A DNA stretch of 64,000 bases from Massilia sp. Bi118 (GTDB lineage Bacteria; Pseudomonadota; Gammaproteobacteria; Burkholderiales; Burkholderiaceae_D): positions 217,160-281,159 of the forward strand of contig NZ_CAKKMV010000009.1 of the NCBI RefSeq assembly GCF_918697865.1. The letters run 5' to 3'. A model generated the notes under the pieces. That model saw nothing but the letters and a program-made list of their open reading frames with translations. It made no database searches and had not been told where the DNA came from. The translations under genes and the position numbers were made by a program. How positions within the stretch are numbered: the first letter of the stretch is position 1; every line of letters begins with the position of its first letter. Positions 46,806-54,873 of the stretch are shown piece after piece.

Positions 46806-48185
46806 ATGAAACTAGACACCTCCCCCATCGCCGCCATCGCCACCGCCCCCGGCCGCGGCGGCATCGGCGTCGTGCGCGCGTCCGGCAAATCGCTGGCGTC
46901 GCTGATCGATGCCCTGTTCCCGGGCCAGAAGCTGGCCCCGCGCCACGCCACCTACCTCCCGTTCAAGGACGCAAATGGCACCGTCATCGACGAAGGCCTG
47001 GCCCTCTGGTTCAAGGGCCCGCACTCTTACACCGGCGAAGACGTGCTGGAACTGCAGGGCCACGGCGGCCCGGTGGTGCTGCGCATGCTGCTGGCGCGCG
47101 TGCTGGAAGCGGGAACGGACTTTGGCCTGCGCCTGGCCGAGCCGGGCGAATTCACCCGCCGCGCCTTCCTGAACGACAAGCTGGACCTGGCCCAGGCCGA
47201 GGCCGTAGCCGACCTGATCGACGCCTCCACGGAAGCCGCCGCCAAGTCGGCCTCCGCATCACTGTCGGGAGCCTTCTCGAAGGTCGTGCATGAGCTGGTC
47301 GATAAAACCATCAACCTGCGCATGCTGGTCGAAGCCACGCTCGACTTCCCGGAAGAGGAGATCGACTTCCTCGAAAAATCGAATGCGCGCGGCCAGCTGG
47401 CCGGCATCGTCGAGGCGCTGGACCACGTGTTCCGCCAGGCGGCCCAAGGCGCGCTGCTGCGCGAGGGCCTGAACGTGGTGCTGGTGGGCCAGCCGAACGT
47501 CGGCAAGTCCTCGCTGCTGAACGCGCTGGCCGGCGCCGACGTCGCCATCGTCACGCCGATCGCCGGCACGACGCGCGACAAGGTCAGCGAGACCATCCAG
47601 GTCGAGGGCATCCCGCTGAACATCATCGACACCGCCGGCATCCGCGCGCTGGACGAGGGTATCGACGTGGTCGAGCGCATCGGCATCGAGCGCACCTGGG
47701 GCGAAGTCGGCAAGGCCGACGTGATCCTGCACCTGCTGGACGCGAACCTGGGCCCGGCCAGGGCCGACGAAGATATCGTCGCTGCCTTTCCGGCCGGCGT
47801 GCCGGTGGTCCGCATCTGGAACAAGATCGACCTGTCGGGCCACAAGGCATCAAGGGACGAGAGCGCGGATGCAGCCCACATCTACCTGTCGGCGCACGAG
47901 AAGATCGGCATCGAGCTGCTGCGCGCGGAACTGCTGCGCATCGCCGGCTGGCAGCAGACCGGCGAGTCGCTCTACCTGGCGCGCGAACGCCACCTGATCG
48001 CCCTGCGCGCGGCGCGCGAGCACCTCGACATGGCGGGCCTGCATGCGGCGCAGGACGACCAGTCGCTGGACCTGTTCGCGGAAGAGCTGCGGCTGGCGCA
48101 GGACCAGCTGTCCAGCATTACCGGGCAGTTCACGCCGGACGATCTGCTGGGGGTGATTTTCAGCCGCTTCTGTATCGGTAAGTGA
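46806..48185 (+). CDS. mnmE: tRNA uridine-5-carboxymethylaminomethyl modification GTPase
   Basis: A 459-residue GTPase that, with MnmG, modifies the wobble uridine of tRNAs. It has an N-terminal folate-binding domain ([17 protein letters not shown]) and a helical domain. The G domain has Walker [15 protein letters not shown], switch GTTRDKV, DTAGIR and NKID. It ends in the invariant FCIGK whose Cys is needed for activity. It follows yidC as usual near oriC. Confidence 0.98.
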   Translation: MKLDTSPIAAIATAPGRGGIGVVRASGKSLASLIDALFPGQKLAPRHATYLPFKDANGTVIDEGLALWFKGPHSYTGEDVLELQGHGGPVVLRMLLARVLEAGTDFGLRLAEPGEFTRRAFLNDKLDLAQAEAVADLIDASTEAAAKSASASLSGAFSKVVHELVDKTINLRMLVEATLDFPEEEIDFLEKSNARGQLAGIVEALDHVFRQAAQGALLREGLNVVLVGQPNVGKSSLLNALAGADVAIVTPIAGTTRDKVSETIQVEGIPLNIIDTAGIRALDEGIDVVERIGIERTWGEVGKADVILHLLDANLGPARADEDIVAAFPAGVPVVRIWNKIDLSGHKASRDESADAAHIYLSAHEKIGIELLRAELLRIAGWQQTGESLYLARERHLIALRAAREHLDMAGLHAAQDDQSLDLFAEELRLAQDQLSSITGQFTPDDLLGVIFSRFCIGK

Positions 48186-49085
48186 TCAGTCCAGGTAAGG
48201 CTTCAGCAAGCCCGCCACCCAGTCCATGAAGGCCACCGCGCGCGCCGGCACATGGCGCCGCGTCGGATACACGAAGGCCACCGGCATCGGCGCCGGCCGG
48301 TAATCCGGCAGCACCTCGACCAGCTTGCCGGCCTCGATCAGCTCGCGCAGGCCGGCGCCCGGCACCTGGATGATGCCCAGGCCGGCCAGGCAGGCGGCTT
48401 TATACGAAGCGGTGCCGTTCACCGTCAGCATGCTGCCCACCGGCGCGTAGTGGGTATGCTCGCCGTCGAACCATTCCCAGGCTGCGGTGCTGCCGCCCAG
48501 CTGGGCGTCGTAGTGAATCAGGCGGTGCCGCACGAGGTCTTCCAATCGAAGCGGCGTGCCATACTGCGCCAGGTAGGCCGGGCTGGCGCAGTTGACCAGT
48601 TTGTAGCTGCCCAGCGGCCGCGCGACCAGGGACGAATCAAGCAGCACGCCTGCCCGCAGTACGCAGTCATACCCCTCGCGGATCAGGTCGACGCGGCGGT
48701 CGGCGGTGCCGAGGTCGATTGCCAGCTGCGGGTGCCTGGCCATGAATTCGCCCAGGCGCGGCAGCACCAGTTCGCTGGCCAGCGCCACCGACATGTCGAC
48801 CCGCAGCCGGCCGCTCAGGACATCGGCGCCGCCGCGGAACATGCCGCGCAGGGCCTCGACTTCATCCAGCACTTCGCGGCTGCGCGCGTGGAAGGCCTCA
48901 CCCTCCTGCGTCATCTGGACCCGGCGCGTGGTCCGTTGCAGCAGGCGCGTGCCCAGCTGCTGCTCGAGCTGGCGCACGGCTGCGGACACCGTTGCATTCG
49001 GCAGCCCGAGCTGGCGCGCGGCGCCGCTGAAGCTTTCGAGTTCGGCCACTTTCAGGAAGACCTGGATCGTATCGAGTTCGTTCAT
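48186..49085 (-). CDS. LysR-family transcriptional regulator
   Basis: A 299-residue regulator with an N-terminal winged helix (FLKVAELESFSGAARQLGLPNATVSAAVRQLEQQLG) and a periplasmic-binding-protein-like ligand domain (~90-295). It is divergent from an SDR gene, the standard arrangement for control of an adjacent enzyme gene. ATTCTTC (49095-49101) and GAAGAAT (49153-49159) in the intergenic region are exact complements and could be part of the binding region. The inducer is unknown. Confidence 0.92.
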   Translation of the reverse strand: MNELDTIQVFLKVAELESFSGAARQLGLPNATVSAAVRQLEQQLGTRLLQRTTRRVQMTQEGEAFHARSREVLDEVEALRGMFRGGADVLSGRLRVDMSVALASELVLPRLGEFMARHPQLAIDLGTADRRVDLIREGYDCVLRAGVLLDSSLVARPLGSYKLVNCASPAYLAQYGTPLRLEDLVRHRLIHYDAQLGGSTAAWEWFDGEHTHYAPVGSMLTVNGTASYKAACLAGLGIIQVPGAGLRELIEAGKLVEVLPDYRPAPMPVAFVYPTRRHVPARAVAFMDWVAGLLKPYLD

Positions 49086-49191
49086 GCAGCCATAATTCTT
49101 CGTAAATCCTGCAAAGTCAATTCGATTTCAGGCTGTTTATTGCAGCACAGTGGAAGAATACACTGGACTCCTCTTACGAAAGGAGCCTGAC

Positions 49192-49956
49192 ATGAATACC
49201 ACCACGAACCGCATCGCGATCATCACCGGCGGCAGCCGCGGCCTGGGCCGCAGCATGGCCCTGCACCTGGCGCGCGACGGCGCCGATATCATCCTCACGT
49301 ACCAGCAGAACGAAGCGGCGGCGCGGGACACCGTCGCCGAGATCGAAGCGCTGGGACGCAAGGCAGCTGCTTTCAAACTGGACGTCGCCGACAGCCGCGC
49401 CTTCGCCGGCTTCGCCGCCCAGGTCGATGCCACCCTGGCCGCATGGGGCCGCGAGCGCTTCGACATCCTGGTCAACAACGCCGGCAGCGGCCTGCACGTG
49501 CCGCTGATGGCGCTGAGCGAAGAGCAGTTCGACGGCATGATCGCGATCCACCTGAAATCGGCCCTGTTCCTGACCCAGGCGCTGGCGCCGCGCCTCAATG
49601 ACGGCGGGCGTATCCTGAACATCTCCAGTGGCCTGACCCGCTTCACGGTGGCCGGCGCCGGCGCCTATGCCGCGGCCAAGGGCGGCGTCGAGGTGCTGAC
49701 CCGCTACCTGGCGCGCGAATTGGCGGACCGTAGGATCTCGGTGAACACGCTGGCGCCGGGCGCCATCGCCACCGATTTCGGCGGCGGCCGCGTGCGCGAC
49801 GATGCCGCCATCAACGCCTGGGTCGTATCGCAGACCGCGCTGGGACGCACCGGCCTGGCGGACGATATCGGCGGCGCCGCCGCCAGCCTGCTGGCCGAGG
49901 GCAGCGCGTGGATCACCGGGCAGCGTATCGAAGCCTCCGGTGGAATGGGCTTATAA
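49192..49956 (+). CDS. SDR-family oxidoreductase
   Basis: A 254-residue short-chain dehydrogenase/reductase. The NAD(P)-binding motif is TGGSRGLGRSMA, with NNAGSG after strand 4. The catalytic Ser and YxxxK are in LNISSGLTRFTVAGAGAYAAAKGG. AAAGGAG upstream fixes the ATG at 49192 (the frame is open to 49150). It is divergent from the LysR gene. Substrate is not predictable from sequence. Confidence 0.92.
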   Translation: MNTTTNRIAIITGGSRGLGRSMALHLARDGADIILTYQQNEAAARDTVAEIEALGRKAAAFKLDVADSRAFAGFAAQVDATLAAWGRERFDILVNNAGSGLHVPLMALSEEQFDGMIAIHLKSALFLTQALAPRLNDGGRILNISSGLTRFTVAGAGAYAAAKGGVEVLTRYLARELADRRISVNTLAPGAIATDFGGGRVRDDAAINAWVVSQTALGRTGLADDIGGAAASLLAEGSAWITGQRIEASGGMGL

Positions 49957-49986
49957 TTTACTGAACAGTTCACGGGCGAGGCGGGC

Positions 49987-50556
49987 ATGGAAAAGGGGAT
50001 CACACGGCGGCGTTTCGGCGTGACGATGGCGGTAGCGGCAGCCGGCGCCATGCTGGCTTCCTGCGCAAGCCTCACCGGCCCGCGCCGCGTCGAGATCTCG
50101 CAATCCAGACTGCAGGCGGGCCTGGAGCGCCGCTTCCCGTTGCGGAATCGCCTGCTCGAACTGTTCGACGTCCAGCTCACCCGCCCGCAGCTGGCGATCC
50201 TGCCGGAGAGCGACCGCGTGGCGCTGACGATGGACGTGTCGGTGTCGCCGCCTTTCCTGCGGCAGTCCTGGGCCGGCGTCATGACCCTGTCCGGTCACCT
50301 GTACGTGGACGCCGCGCGCAGCGGCGTGTTCATGGCCGACGCCCACGTCGACCGCTTCGACATCCAGGGCATGGAGGGCGCCCGCGCCAGGGACCTCGGA
50401 CGCGCGGCGGATGTCCTCATGAACCAGCTGGTGCGCGACGTCGCGATCTACAGCTTCCGCCCGGAAGACCTGCGCTATGCGGGCGCGCAGTTCGTGCCGA
50501 CCCGCCTCGATACCATCCCCGGCGCACTGGTCGTCACCGTCGAACCCCAGCGCTGA
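49987..50556 (+). CDS. DUF1439 lipoprotein
   Basis: A 189-residue lipoprotein (signal RRRFGVTMAVAAAGAMLASC with a lipobox ending in Cys). The mature domain (VEISQSRLQAGLERRFPLRN; MTLSGHLYVDAARSGVFMADA) matches DUF1439, a lipid-binding-like beta fold of uncertain role in the outer membrane. The leader resembles a twin-arginine signal (TRRRFG), so folding before export is possible. It is downstream of the SDR gene on the same strand. Confidence 0.82.
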   Translation: MEKGITRRRFGVTMAVAAAGAMLASCASLTGPRRVEISQSRLQAGLERRFPLRNRLLELFDVQLTRPQLAILPESDRVALTMDVSVSPPFLRQSWAGVMTLSGHLYVDAARSGVFMADAHVDRFDIQGMEGARARDLGRAADVLMNQLVRDVAIYSFRPEDLRYAGAQFVPTRLDTIPGALVVTVEPQR

Positions 50557-50853
50557 CGCAAGCACGCCACGCGCACGATTGAACGGCCCCAAGCAGCTGT
50601 TGTTAATACTGCTATTATTTCTCGCAGCTAGAAGTCCGGCATCGTTCGCTTCGATGAATCGTGGAGTGCCGTAATTGTTGCGTCACCAGGACTGTCGCAG
50701 GCTCGCCATTGCGGAGGTAACGCAATCGGCGCAAACTTGAGTCGACTTCGGTGCGCATCAGCATGCAACGGACAAGCCGCGCTTGCGCTTTCTCATGCAC
50801 ACGGTGTTCCACTAAAGTAATCTTTGCGTTACTGAAGCGCAGCCGGTAAGGGG
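50557..50853. other. Intergenic region without recognised gene
   Basis: About 297 bp, partly AT-rich near 50600-50640. A small dyad AGTAA/TTACT (50816-50833) lies just before the next start. No convincing RNA gene or open frame. Confidence 0.6.
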
Positions 50854-51078
50854 GTGATCTTGGAAACGATACAGGAAAGTTTTCCGGAGAAGGGGCTGGC
50901 CGTCGAGCCGCTCGTCGCCGCGACGATCAAGACCGGCGCCACGCCGGTGCCAACGCGTCTCAGCCTGCCGCCGAAAGGCGCGTGTTGGTACTGCGACAAA
51001 CCCCTGGACAGCGTGCGCCGGTTCTGCGGCAAATCCTGTTCCGACGCCTTCGACGAAGAAGCCGAATTCACGCGCTGA
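50854..51078 (+). CDS. Small zinc-ribbon-like protein
   Basis: A 74-residue protein with GTG start at 50854, preceded by AAGGGG. The C-terminal half carries two CxxC-type pairs, CWYC and FCGKSC, spaced to bind one zinc ion; the N-terminal half is low in charge and has no assigned fold. No family name is recognised. Its last 11 bp overlap the convergent Hpt gene. Confidence 0.6.
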   Translation: MILETIQESFPEKGLAVEPLVAATIKTGATPVPTRLSLPPKGACWYCDKPLDSVRRFCGKSCSDAFDEEAEFTR

Positions 51079-51658
51079 GCCAGGCCAGCGCGCCTTCGAA
51101 GTCGAAGACCTCGATCGCTGCCGCGATCCTGCGGTAGCGTTCCTCACCCAATTCCCTCGTCAAGCTCGCGGCGGCGTCCTGCACCAGGTCGACCGCGTCG
51201 CCGTTGCCGTCCTCGAGCAGGGCGCGCAGCTGCGCCGTGACCGCGCCGCGGCCGTCTATCTGCTGCACGGGCGCCGCCGGCGCGATGTCTTCGTCCGTGT
51301 CCAGTTCGAGCAGCACCCGTTCCAGCGCATGCTCCAGCCGCGCCAGGCGCGGCGCCAGATGGCCGTCGCCGCGGCGCAGCGCCTGTTCCAGCGCCTGCGC
51401 CGCCTCGCGCAGCGGCACCGCCTCGATCATCCCGGCCGCGCCCTTGAGCGTATGCGCCTGGCGCTGCGCCACCTCGATGTCGCCGGCGGCCAGGGTCTCG
51501 CGGATGCGCTCGGTCGCGTGCCGGTAGTCCTTGCGGAAGCGCGCCAGCACGCGCGCGAAGAGGGCGGCATCGCCCATCAGGCGGGCGATGCCATCGGCGC
51601 GGTTGATGGCGGGAAGAAGGGGCGCGGAAGCCGTTGGCTGGTCGGCGGACTCGCTCAT
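51068..51658 (-). CDS. Hpt domain-containing protein
   Basis: A 196-residue protein. Residues ~30-125 form a histidine phosphotransfer domain with the phospho-acceptor His in AHTLKGAAGMI. The C-terminal ~70 residues (AVTAQLRALLEDGNGDAVDLV) are helical and resemble the tail of composite sensor kinases. It has no receiver or kinase partner nearby. Its start overlaps the stop of the CAP-domain gene (ATGA at 51655-51658), so the two are coupled. Confidence 0.85.
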   Translation of the reverse strand: MSESADQPTASAPLLPAINRADGIARLMGDAALFARVLARFRKDYRHATERIRETLAAGDIEVAQRQAHTLKGAAGMIEAVPLREAAQALEQALRRGDGHLAPRLARLEHALERVLLELDTDEDIAPAAPVQQIDGRGAVTAQLRALLEDGNGDAVDLVQDAAASLTRELGEERYRRIAAAIEVFDFEGALAWLSA

Positions 51659-52632
51659 TTGGTCGTGAACGACCAGGTCTTGCTGACCGCCGCGCCGCCT
51701 ACGGTACCGTTGAAGCTCACGTCGTAGGTGGTGTTGGCCGCCAGCGGGGCCAGCGGAACGATCGCCGCCACCGAGGCCATGGTCGTGTTGGGATCCTGGC
51801 CCTTCACCAGCAGGCGCGTCGCCAGGCTGTTGGCGGCGCCGCGCACGCGCACCGTGAAGCTCGTCACGGCGATCGGCTCGGTCAGGTTCGCGTGCACGCT
51901 GATCGGGTAGCCGACCTCGTTGGTGTCAGGGACCGGATCCGGCTCTTCGAAGTCGCTGGAGAAGTTGCGCTGCACCCCGGTCTGGCCGTTGAAGGGCCAG
52001 GACACGATGGAGTGGCTGGGCAGGCCCGGGCTGTAGCCGCGGGTGGCGCCCAGATTCGTGGTGAAGTAAATGTAGCTGGCGGTGGCGGTGGCCGCGCCGG
52101 TGCCCATGTCCTTGAACAGCGGCTCGAACATCACGAAGCGGTGGTAGATCGCCGTGACCAGTTCCTCGGCCATGTAGAAGCCGGTGTTGTTGGTGGTGGC
52201 GGCGATGATCTCGCCCGAGGCGTAGTTGGGCACCAGCGTATAGCCGGCGGCCTGCACACGGGCTTCCACCGTGGCGCCGGTGTAGCCGGCCCGGTTGGAT
52301 TGCTCGTCGTGGGTGACCAGGTTGTTCAGGCGCTGGTAGTCCGAGTGGGCCTGCGACGAACGGTCGAGCTGGCTGTTGCGCGCCAGCGCGCCGACGCCGG
52401 CCTGGGCGCGGCGGTAGTTGATCCAGTTGAAACCGTCGGTGGCGACGTTATTGGTCAGGACCGGCGCCGAGGCGTCCTGCCCCGAGAATCCGGTGGACCC
52501 GCCGGTCGAGCCGGTAGCGCCATTCGCGCCGCTCGCGCTGCCGCTGTCCGAGCCGCCGCCGCAGGCTGCCAGCGCCAGGGCGGCGATGAAGGCGGCGATC
52601 ATGCTCTTCGCAGGATGCGTTTTGCTCATCAT
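51655..52632 (-). CDS. CAP (SCP/PR1)-domain lipoprotein with Ig-like C-terminus
   Basis: A 325-residue lipoprotein. GGGAG precedes the ATG at 52632, and the lipobox LAAC is followed by a Gly/Ser-rich linker. The CAP domain (about 65-215) has NWINYRRAQAGVGALARNSQLDRSSQAHSDYQ and the YHRFVMFEPLFKDMG segment. The C-terminal ~90 residues (PLAANTTYDVSFNGTVGG) look like a bacterial Ig-like domain. Function of bacterial CAP proteins is mostly unknown. The downstream Hpt gene overlaps by 4 bp. Confidence 0.85.
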   Translation of the reverse strand: MMSKTHPAKSMIAAFIAALALAACGGGSDSGSASGANGATGSTGGSTGFSGQDASAPVLTNNVATDGFNWINYRRAQAGVGALARNSQLDRSSQAHSDYQRLNNLVTHDEQSNRAGYTGATVEARVQAAGYTLVPNYASGEIIAATTNNTGFYMAEELVTAIYHRFVMFEPLFKDMGTGAATATASYIYFTTNLGATRGYSPGLPSHSIVSWPFNGQTGVQRNFSSDFEEPDPVPDTNEVGYPISVHANLTEPIAVTSFTVRVRGAANSLATRLLVKGQDPNTTMASVAAIVPLAPLAANTTYDVSFNGTVGGAAVSKTWSFTTK

Positions 52633-52758
52633 GTCATACTCCCAACTTCCGTCAATACCGGGGTCAAAGAGCTCCCATTCTAGGCTAATTCCGCGATCCA
52701 TGCGCCCCCCTAAGTGCATGTAAAATAAGCCATTCTTTCCTTTTATCGAGTCGTCAAT

Positions 52759-53544
52759 TTGAAGCCTAGCCGCCAGCAGCGCCTCGCGCGCGCCAAGTTC
52801 GCCCTGCCCAGTTTCGTGACCCTGCTGTCGATCGCCTGCGGCTTCGGCAGCATCGTCATCTCGGTCGACAACGCCCCGGTGGGCAACCCGGACGACTACC
52901 GCCTGGCGGCCATCCTGCTGGTGCTGGCCGGCGTCTTCGACGCGCTCGACGGCTTTGTCGCGCGCGCCACCAACACCCAGTCTGACTTCGGCGTGCAGCT
53001 CGATTCGATCGCCGACGTGATGAACTTCGGCTGCGCCCCCGGCCTGCTGCTGTACTGCTACGGCTTCGCGCAGATGGGGCTAGAGCATCCGACCCTGGTG
53101 CGCATGGGCGGTCTGGCCTGCTTCGTGTTCGTGGCTTGCGGCGCGCTGCGCCTGGCGCGCTTCAATGTGATGGTGGGCCGGACCGACCCGCGCTACTTCG
53201 TTGGCATGCCGATCACCGCCGGCGCGGCCTGCGTGGCATCGGTGGTGGTGGCCTGGCCCGACCCGGTGGCCGCCACCGACATGGCCCGCGCCTTCCTGGT
53301 GATGCTGCTGATGGTGGCGGTGGGCGCGCTGATGGTGTCGACGATCCGCTTCCCGAGCTCGAAGCAGCCGAAATCGAAAGCGGTGTTCGTGGCGCTGGGC
53401 GTGTGCGTGCTGCTGCTGGTGCTGCTGCAGACGCGCTTCTTCGCGCTGTTCTTCGTGCTGTATATCAGCGCGACGCTGCTGCTGAATATCGCGTGGCAGG
53501 GCGGGTGGCGCGGAATCGCGCCGCCGAAGGTTTACGAGGATTGA
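52759..53544 (+). CDS. pssA: CDP-diacylglycerol--serine O-phosphatidyltransferase
   Basis: A 261-residue membrane enzyme making phosphatidylserine, the precursor of phosphatidylethanolamine. The CDP-alcohol phosphotransferase motif DG-x2-AR-x8-G-x3-D-x3-D is intact in DALDGFVARATNTQSDFG and the following VQLDSIAD. About eight hydrophobic helices are present. The start is a TTG at 52759 with the residues KPSRQQRLARAKFALPSFVT typical of the family N-terminus. It is followed by a terminator inside the convergent CsoR-type gene. Confidence 0.93.
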   Translation: MKPSRQQRLARAKFALPSFVTLLSIACGFGSIVISVDNAPVGNPDDYRLAAILLVLAGVFDALDGFVARATNTQSDFGVQLDSIADVMNFGCAPGLLLYCYGFAQMGLEHPTLVRMGGLACFVFVACGALRLARFNVMVGRTDPRYFVGMPITAGAACVASVVVAWPDPVAATDMARAFLVMLLMVAVGALMVSTIRFPSSKQPKSKAVFVALGVCVLLLVLLQTRFFALFFVLYISATLLLNIAWQGGWRGIAPPKVYED

Positions 53545-53847
53545 TTACGCAAATTTATCCAACAGCGCCGCCAGATGAGCGGCGCTTTTTTTCGCCTCCT
53601 CCAGATCCGCCGCATTCCCGGTCTGGTTGACGATACTCGCCGTCAGCAGCTGCACGAATGACCGGTCGAGCGCTTTTCTCGCCGCCGCCATCTGCTGGGC
53701 CACGGCGTCGCAGTCGGCGGGCGCGTCGGCCAGCGCCACCAGCTTCTGGATGCCGCGCAGCTGGCCTTCGACCCGCGCCAGGCGGTTCAGCAGGTCCTTC
53801 TTCTGCTGCGCGCTGAGGGCGCGGCCCTCGACGATAGGGATCGTCAT
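53545..53847 (-). CDS. CsoR/FrmR-family repressor
   Basis: A 100-residue all-helical repressor (DUF156). LLNRLARVEGQLRGIQKLV and DCDAVAQQMAAARKALDRSF match the CsoR/RcnR/FrmR core. Cys46 aligns with the first sensing Cys, but the conserved His of the next helix is Ser71, and no second Cys follows. The family senses Cu, Ni/Co, formaldehyde or sulfur species through these residues. It overlaps the downstream aldo/keto reductase-gene start... in transcription order it follows that gene, sharing ATGA at 53844-53847. Confidence 0.85.
   Translation of the reverse strand: MTIPIVEGRALSAQQKKDLLNRLARVEGQLRGIQKLVALADAPADCDAVAQQMAAARKALDRSFVQLLTASIVNQTGNAADLEEAKKSAAHLAALLDKFA
53564..53592 (+). terminator. 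Intrinsic terminator of pssA
   Basis: AGCGCCGC (53564-53571) pairs with GCGGCGCT (53579-53586) across seven bases and is followed by a run of Ts. It is embedded in the 3' coding part of the convergent CsoR-type gene. Confidence 0.88.
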
Positions 53848-54770
53848 GCGACTTCGTGGCCGCGCGCCGCGCGCAGGATCGCGAACCAGTCGGTGCGCGA
53901 CAGCCTGAAGCTCGTGCCGGCCACCGCCACGGCGATGGCTTCGATGCGGCCGCTGCCGGTCAGCGGGATCGGATTCGAGGGCAGCTGCATGATCCAGGCG
54001 AAGATCACGCTGGCGAAAGGCTGGTGCAGGCGGTCGGCGATCTCCTTGACCACCAGGCGCAGGTTCTCGGCATTGGCCTCGTTCGAGGTGAACAGGCGGC
54101 CGCCGGCCAGCGGCGACCAGATCATCGGCGCCACTTTCAGGTCCTGCAGGCCGTCGAAGGTCTCGTCGAACATCGGCGCCACGTGCAGCGGCGAGAACTC
54201 GACCTGGTTCGTCGCCAGTTCGACGCGGCGGTTCAGCGCCTCGAACTGGTGGCGGCTGAAGTTCGACACGCCCACATGCAGCACCTTGCCGGCCTGCTTC
54301 AGGCGCGTGAAGGCTTCGGCGATCTCGTCGAAGTCCATCAGCGGATCGGGACGGTGGATCAGCAGCAGGTCGAGGCGGTCGGTATGCAGCTGGCGCAGCG
54401 ATTCCTCCGCGGACGCGACGATGTGCGCGGCGGTGGTGTCGTAGTGCTGGATCGCGTGCTCCGGGCGTTTATTCGACAGCAGCTTGATGCCGCACTTGCT
54501 GATTAACTGGATCCGGTCGCGCAGCGAAGGCTGGGCGCGCAGGGCTTCGCCGAACTGGCCTTCGACGCCGTAATTGCCGTAGATGTCGGCATGGTCGAAG
54601 GAGGTCACGCCCATCGCGATGCACTGCTCGATCAGGGCGATGCGCTGCCCGACCGTCATGTTCCACTCGACCATGCGCCACATGCCGGCGACGATGCGGG
54701 ACAGTTCGAGTCCGTTCGCGCGGGTGGCGATGCGGGGGCAGTGCAGGTCGCGGGGGAGGGCTTGGGTCAT
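53844..54770 (-). CDS. Aldo/keto reductase (YdhF-like)
   Basis: A 308-residue NADPH-dependent reductase. The full catalytic tetrad is visible: Asp and Tyr in SFDHADIYGNYG, Lys in ISKCGIK, His in LIHRPDPLMDFDEIAEAF. The pattern HRPDPLMDxxEIAEAF is characteristic of the YdhF-type oxidoreductases. Its 3' end overlaps the CsoR/FrmR-type gene... the ATG of that repressor gene reads through the 4-bp ATGA at 53844-53847, so the pair is cotranscribed if one promoter serves both. Substrate unknown. Confidence 0.92.
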   Translation of the reverse strand: MTQALPRDLHCPRIATRANGLELSRIVAGMWRMVEWNMTVGQRIALIEQCIAMGVTSFDHADIYGNYGVEGQFGEALRAQPSLRDRIQLISKCGIKLLSNKRPEHAIQHYDTTAAHIVASAEESLRQLHTDRLDLLLIHRPDPLMDFDEIAEAFTRLKQAGKVLHVGVSNFSRHQFEALNRRVELATNQVEFSPLHVAPMFDETFDGLQDLKVAPMIWSPLAGGRLFTSNEANAENLRLVVKEIADRLHQPFASVIFAWIMQLPSNPIPLTGSGRIEAIAVAVAGTSFRLSRTDWFAILRAARGHEVA

Positions 54771-54790
54771 GGCGAGTCGTCCTTTGTAAA

Positions 54791-54867
54791 CGTAGGGTGG
54801 GCACCCCTGTGCCCACCAAATGTTGCATGTTGCCGGCGCATGGTGGGCACGGGGTGCCCACCCTACG
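54791..54867. repeat. Inverted repeat, family 2 (copy B)
   Basis: Arms 54791-54818 and 54841-54867 are reverse complements apart from one missing base (core GTAGGGTGGGCACCCC), separated by 22 bp. Each arm holds a GTGGGCAC...GTGCCCAC-type sub-hairpin. It lies between two minus-strand genes; copy A is at 33649-33677. Confidence 0.85.
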
Positions 54868-54873
54868 ACGCGA

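Noticed and set aside
49095..49159. ATTCTTC/GAAGAAT complement as a defined LysR operator
   Set aside because: Arms are 51 bp apart and only 7 bp long; kept as a remark in the LysR entry but not strong enough as a site.
50615..50812. Small minus-strand frame in the gap before the zinc-ribbon-like gene
   Set aside because: No start signals and no recognisable product.
50557..50853. A small regulatory RNA in the gap after the DUF1439 gene
   Set aside because: Only a 5-bp dyad and AT-rich stretches; no promoter-terminator pair that would support an RNA gene.
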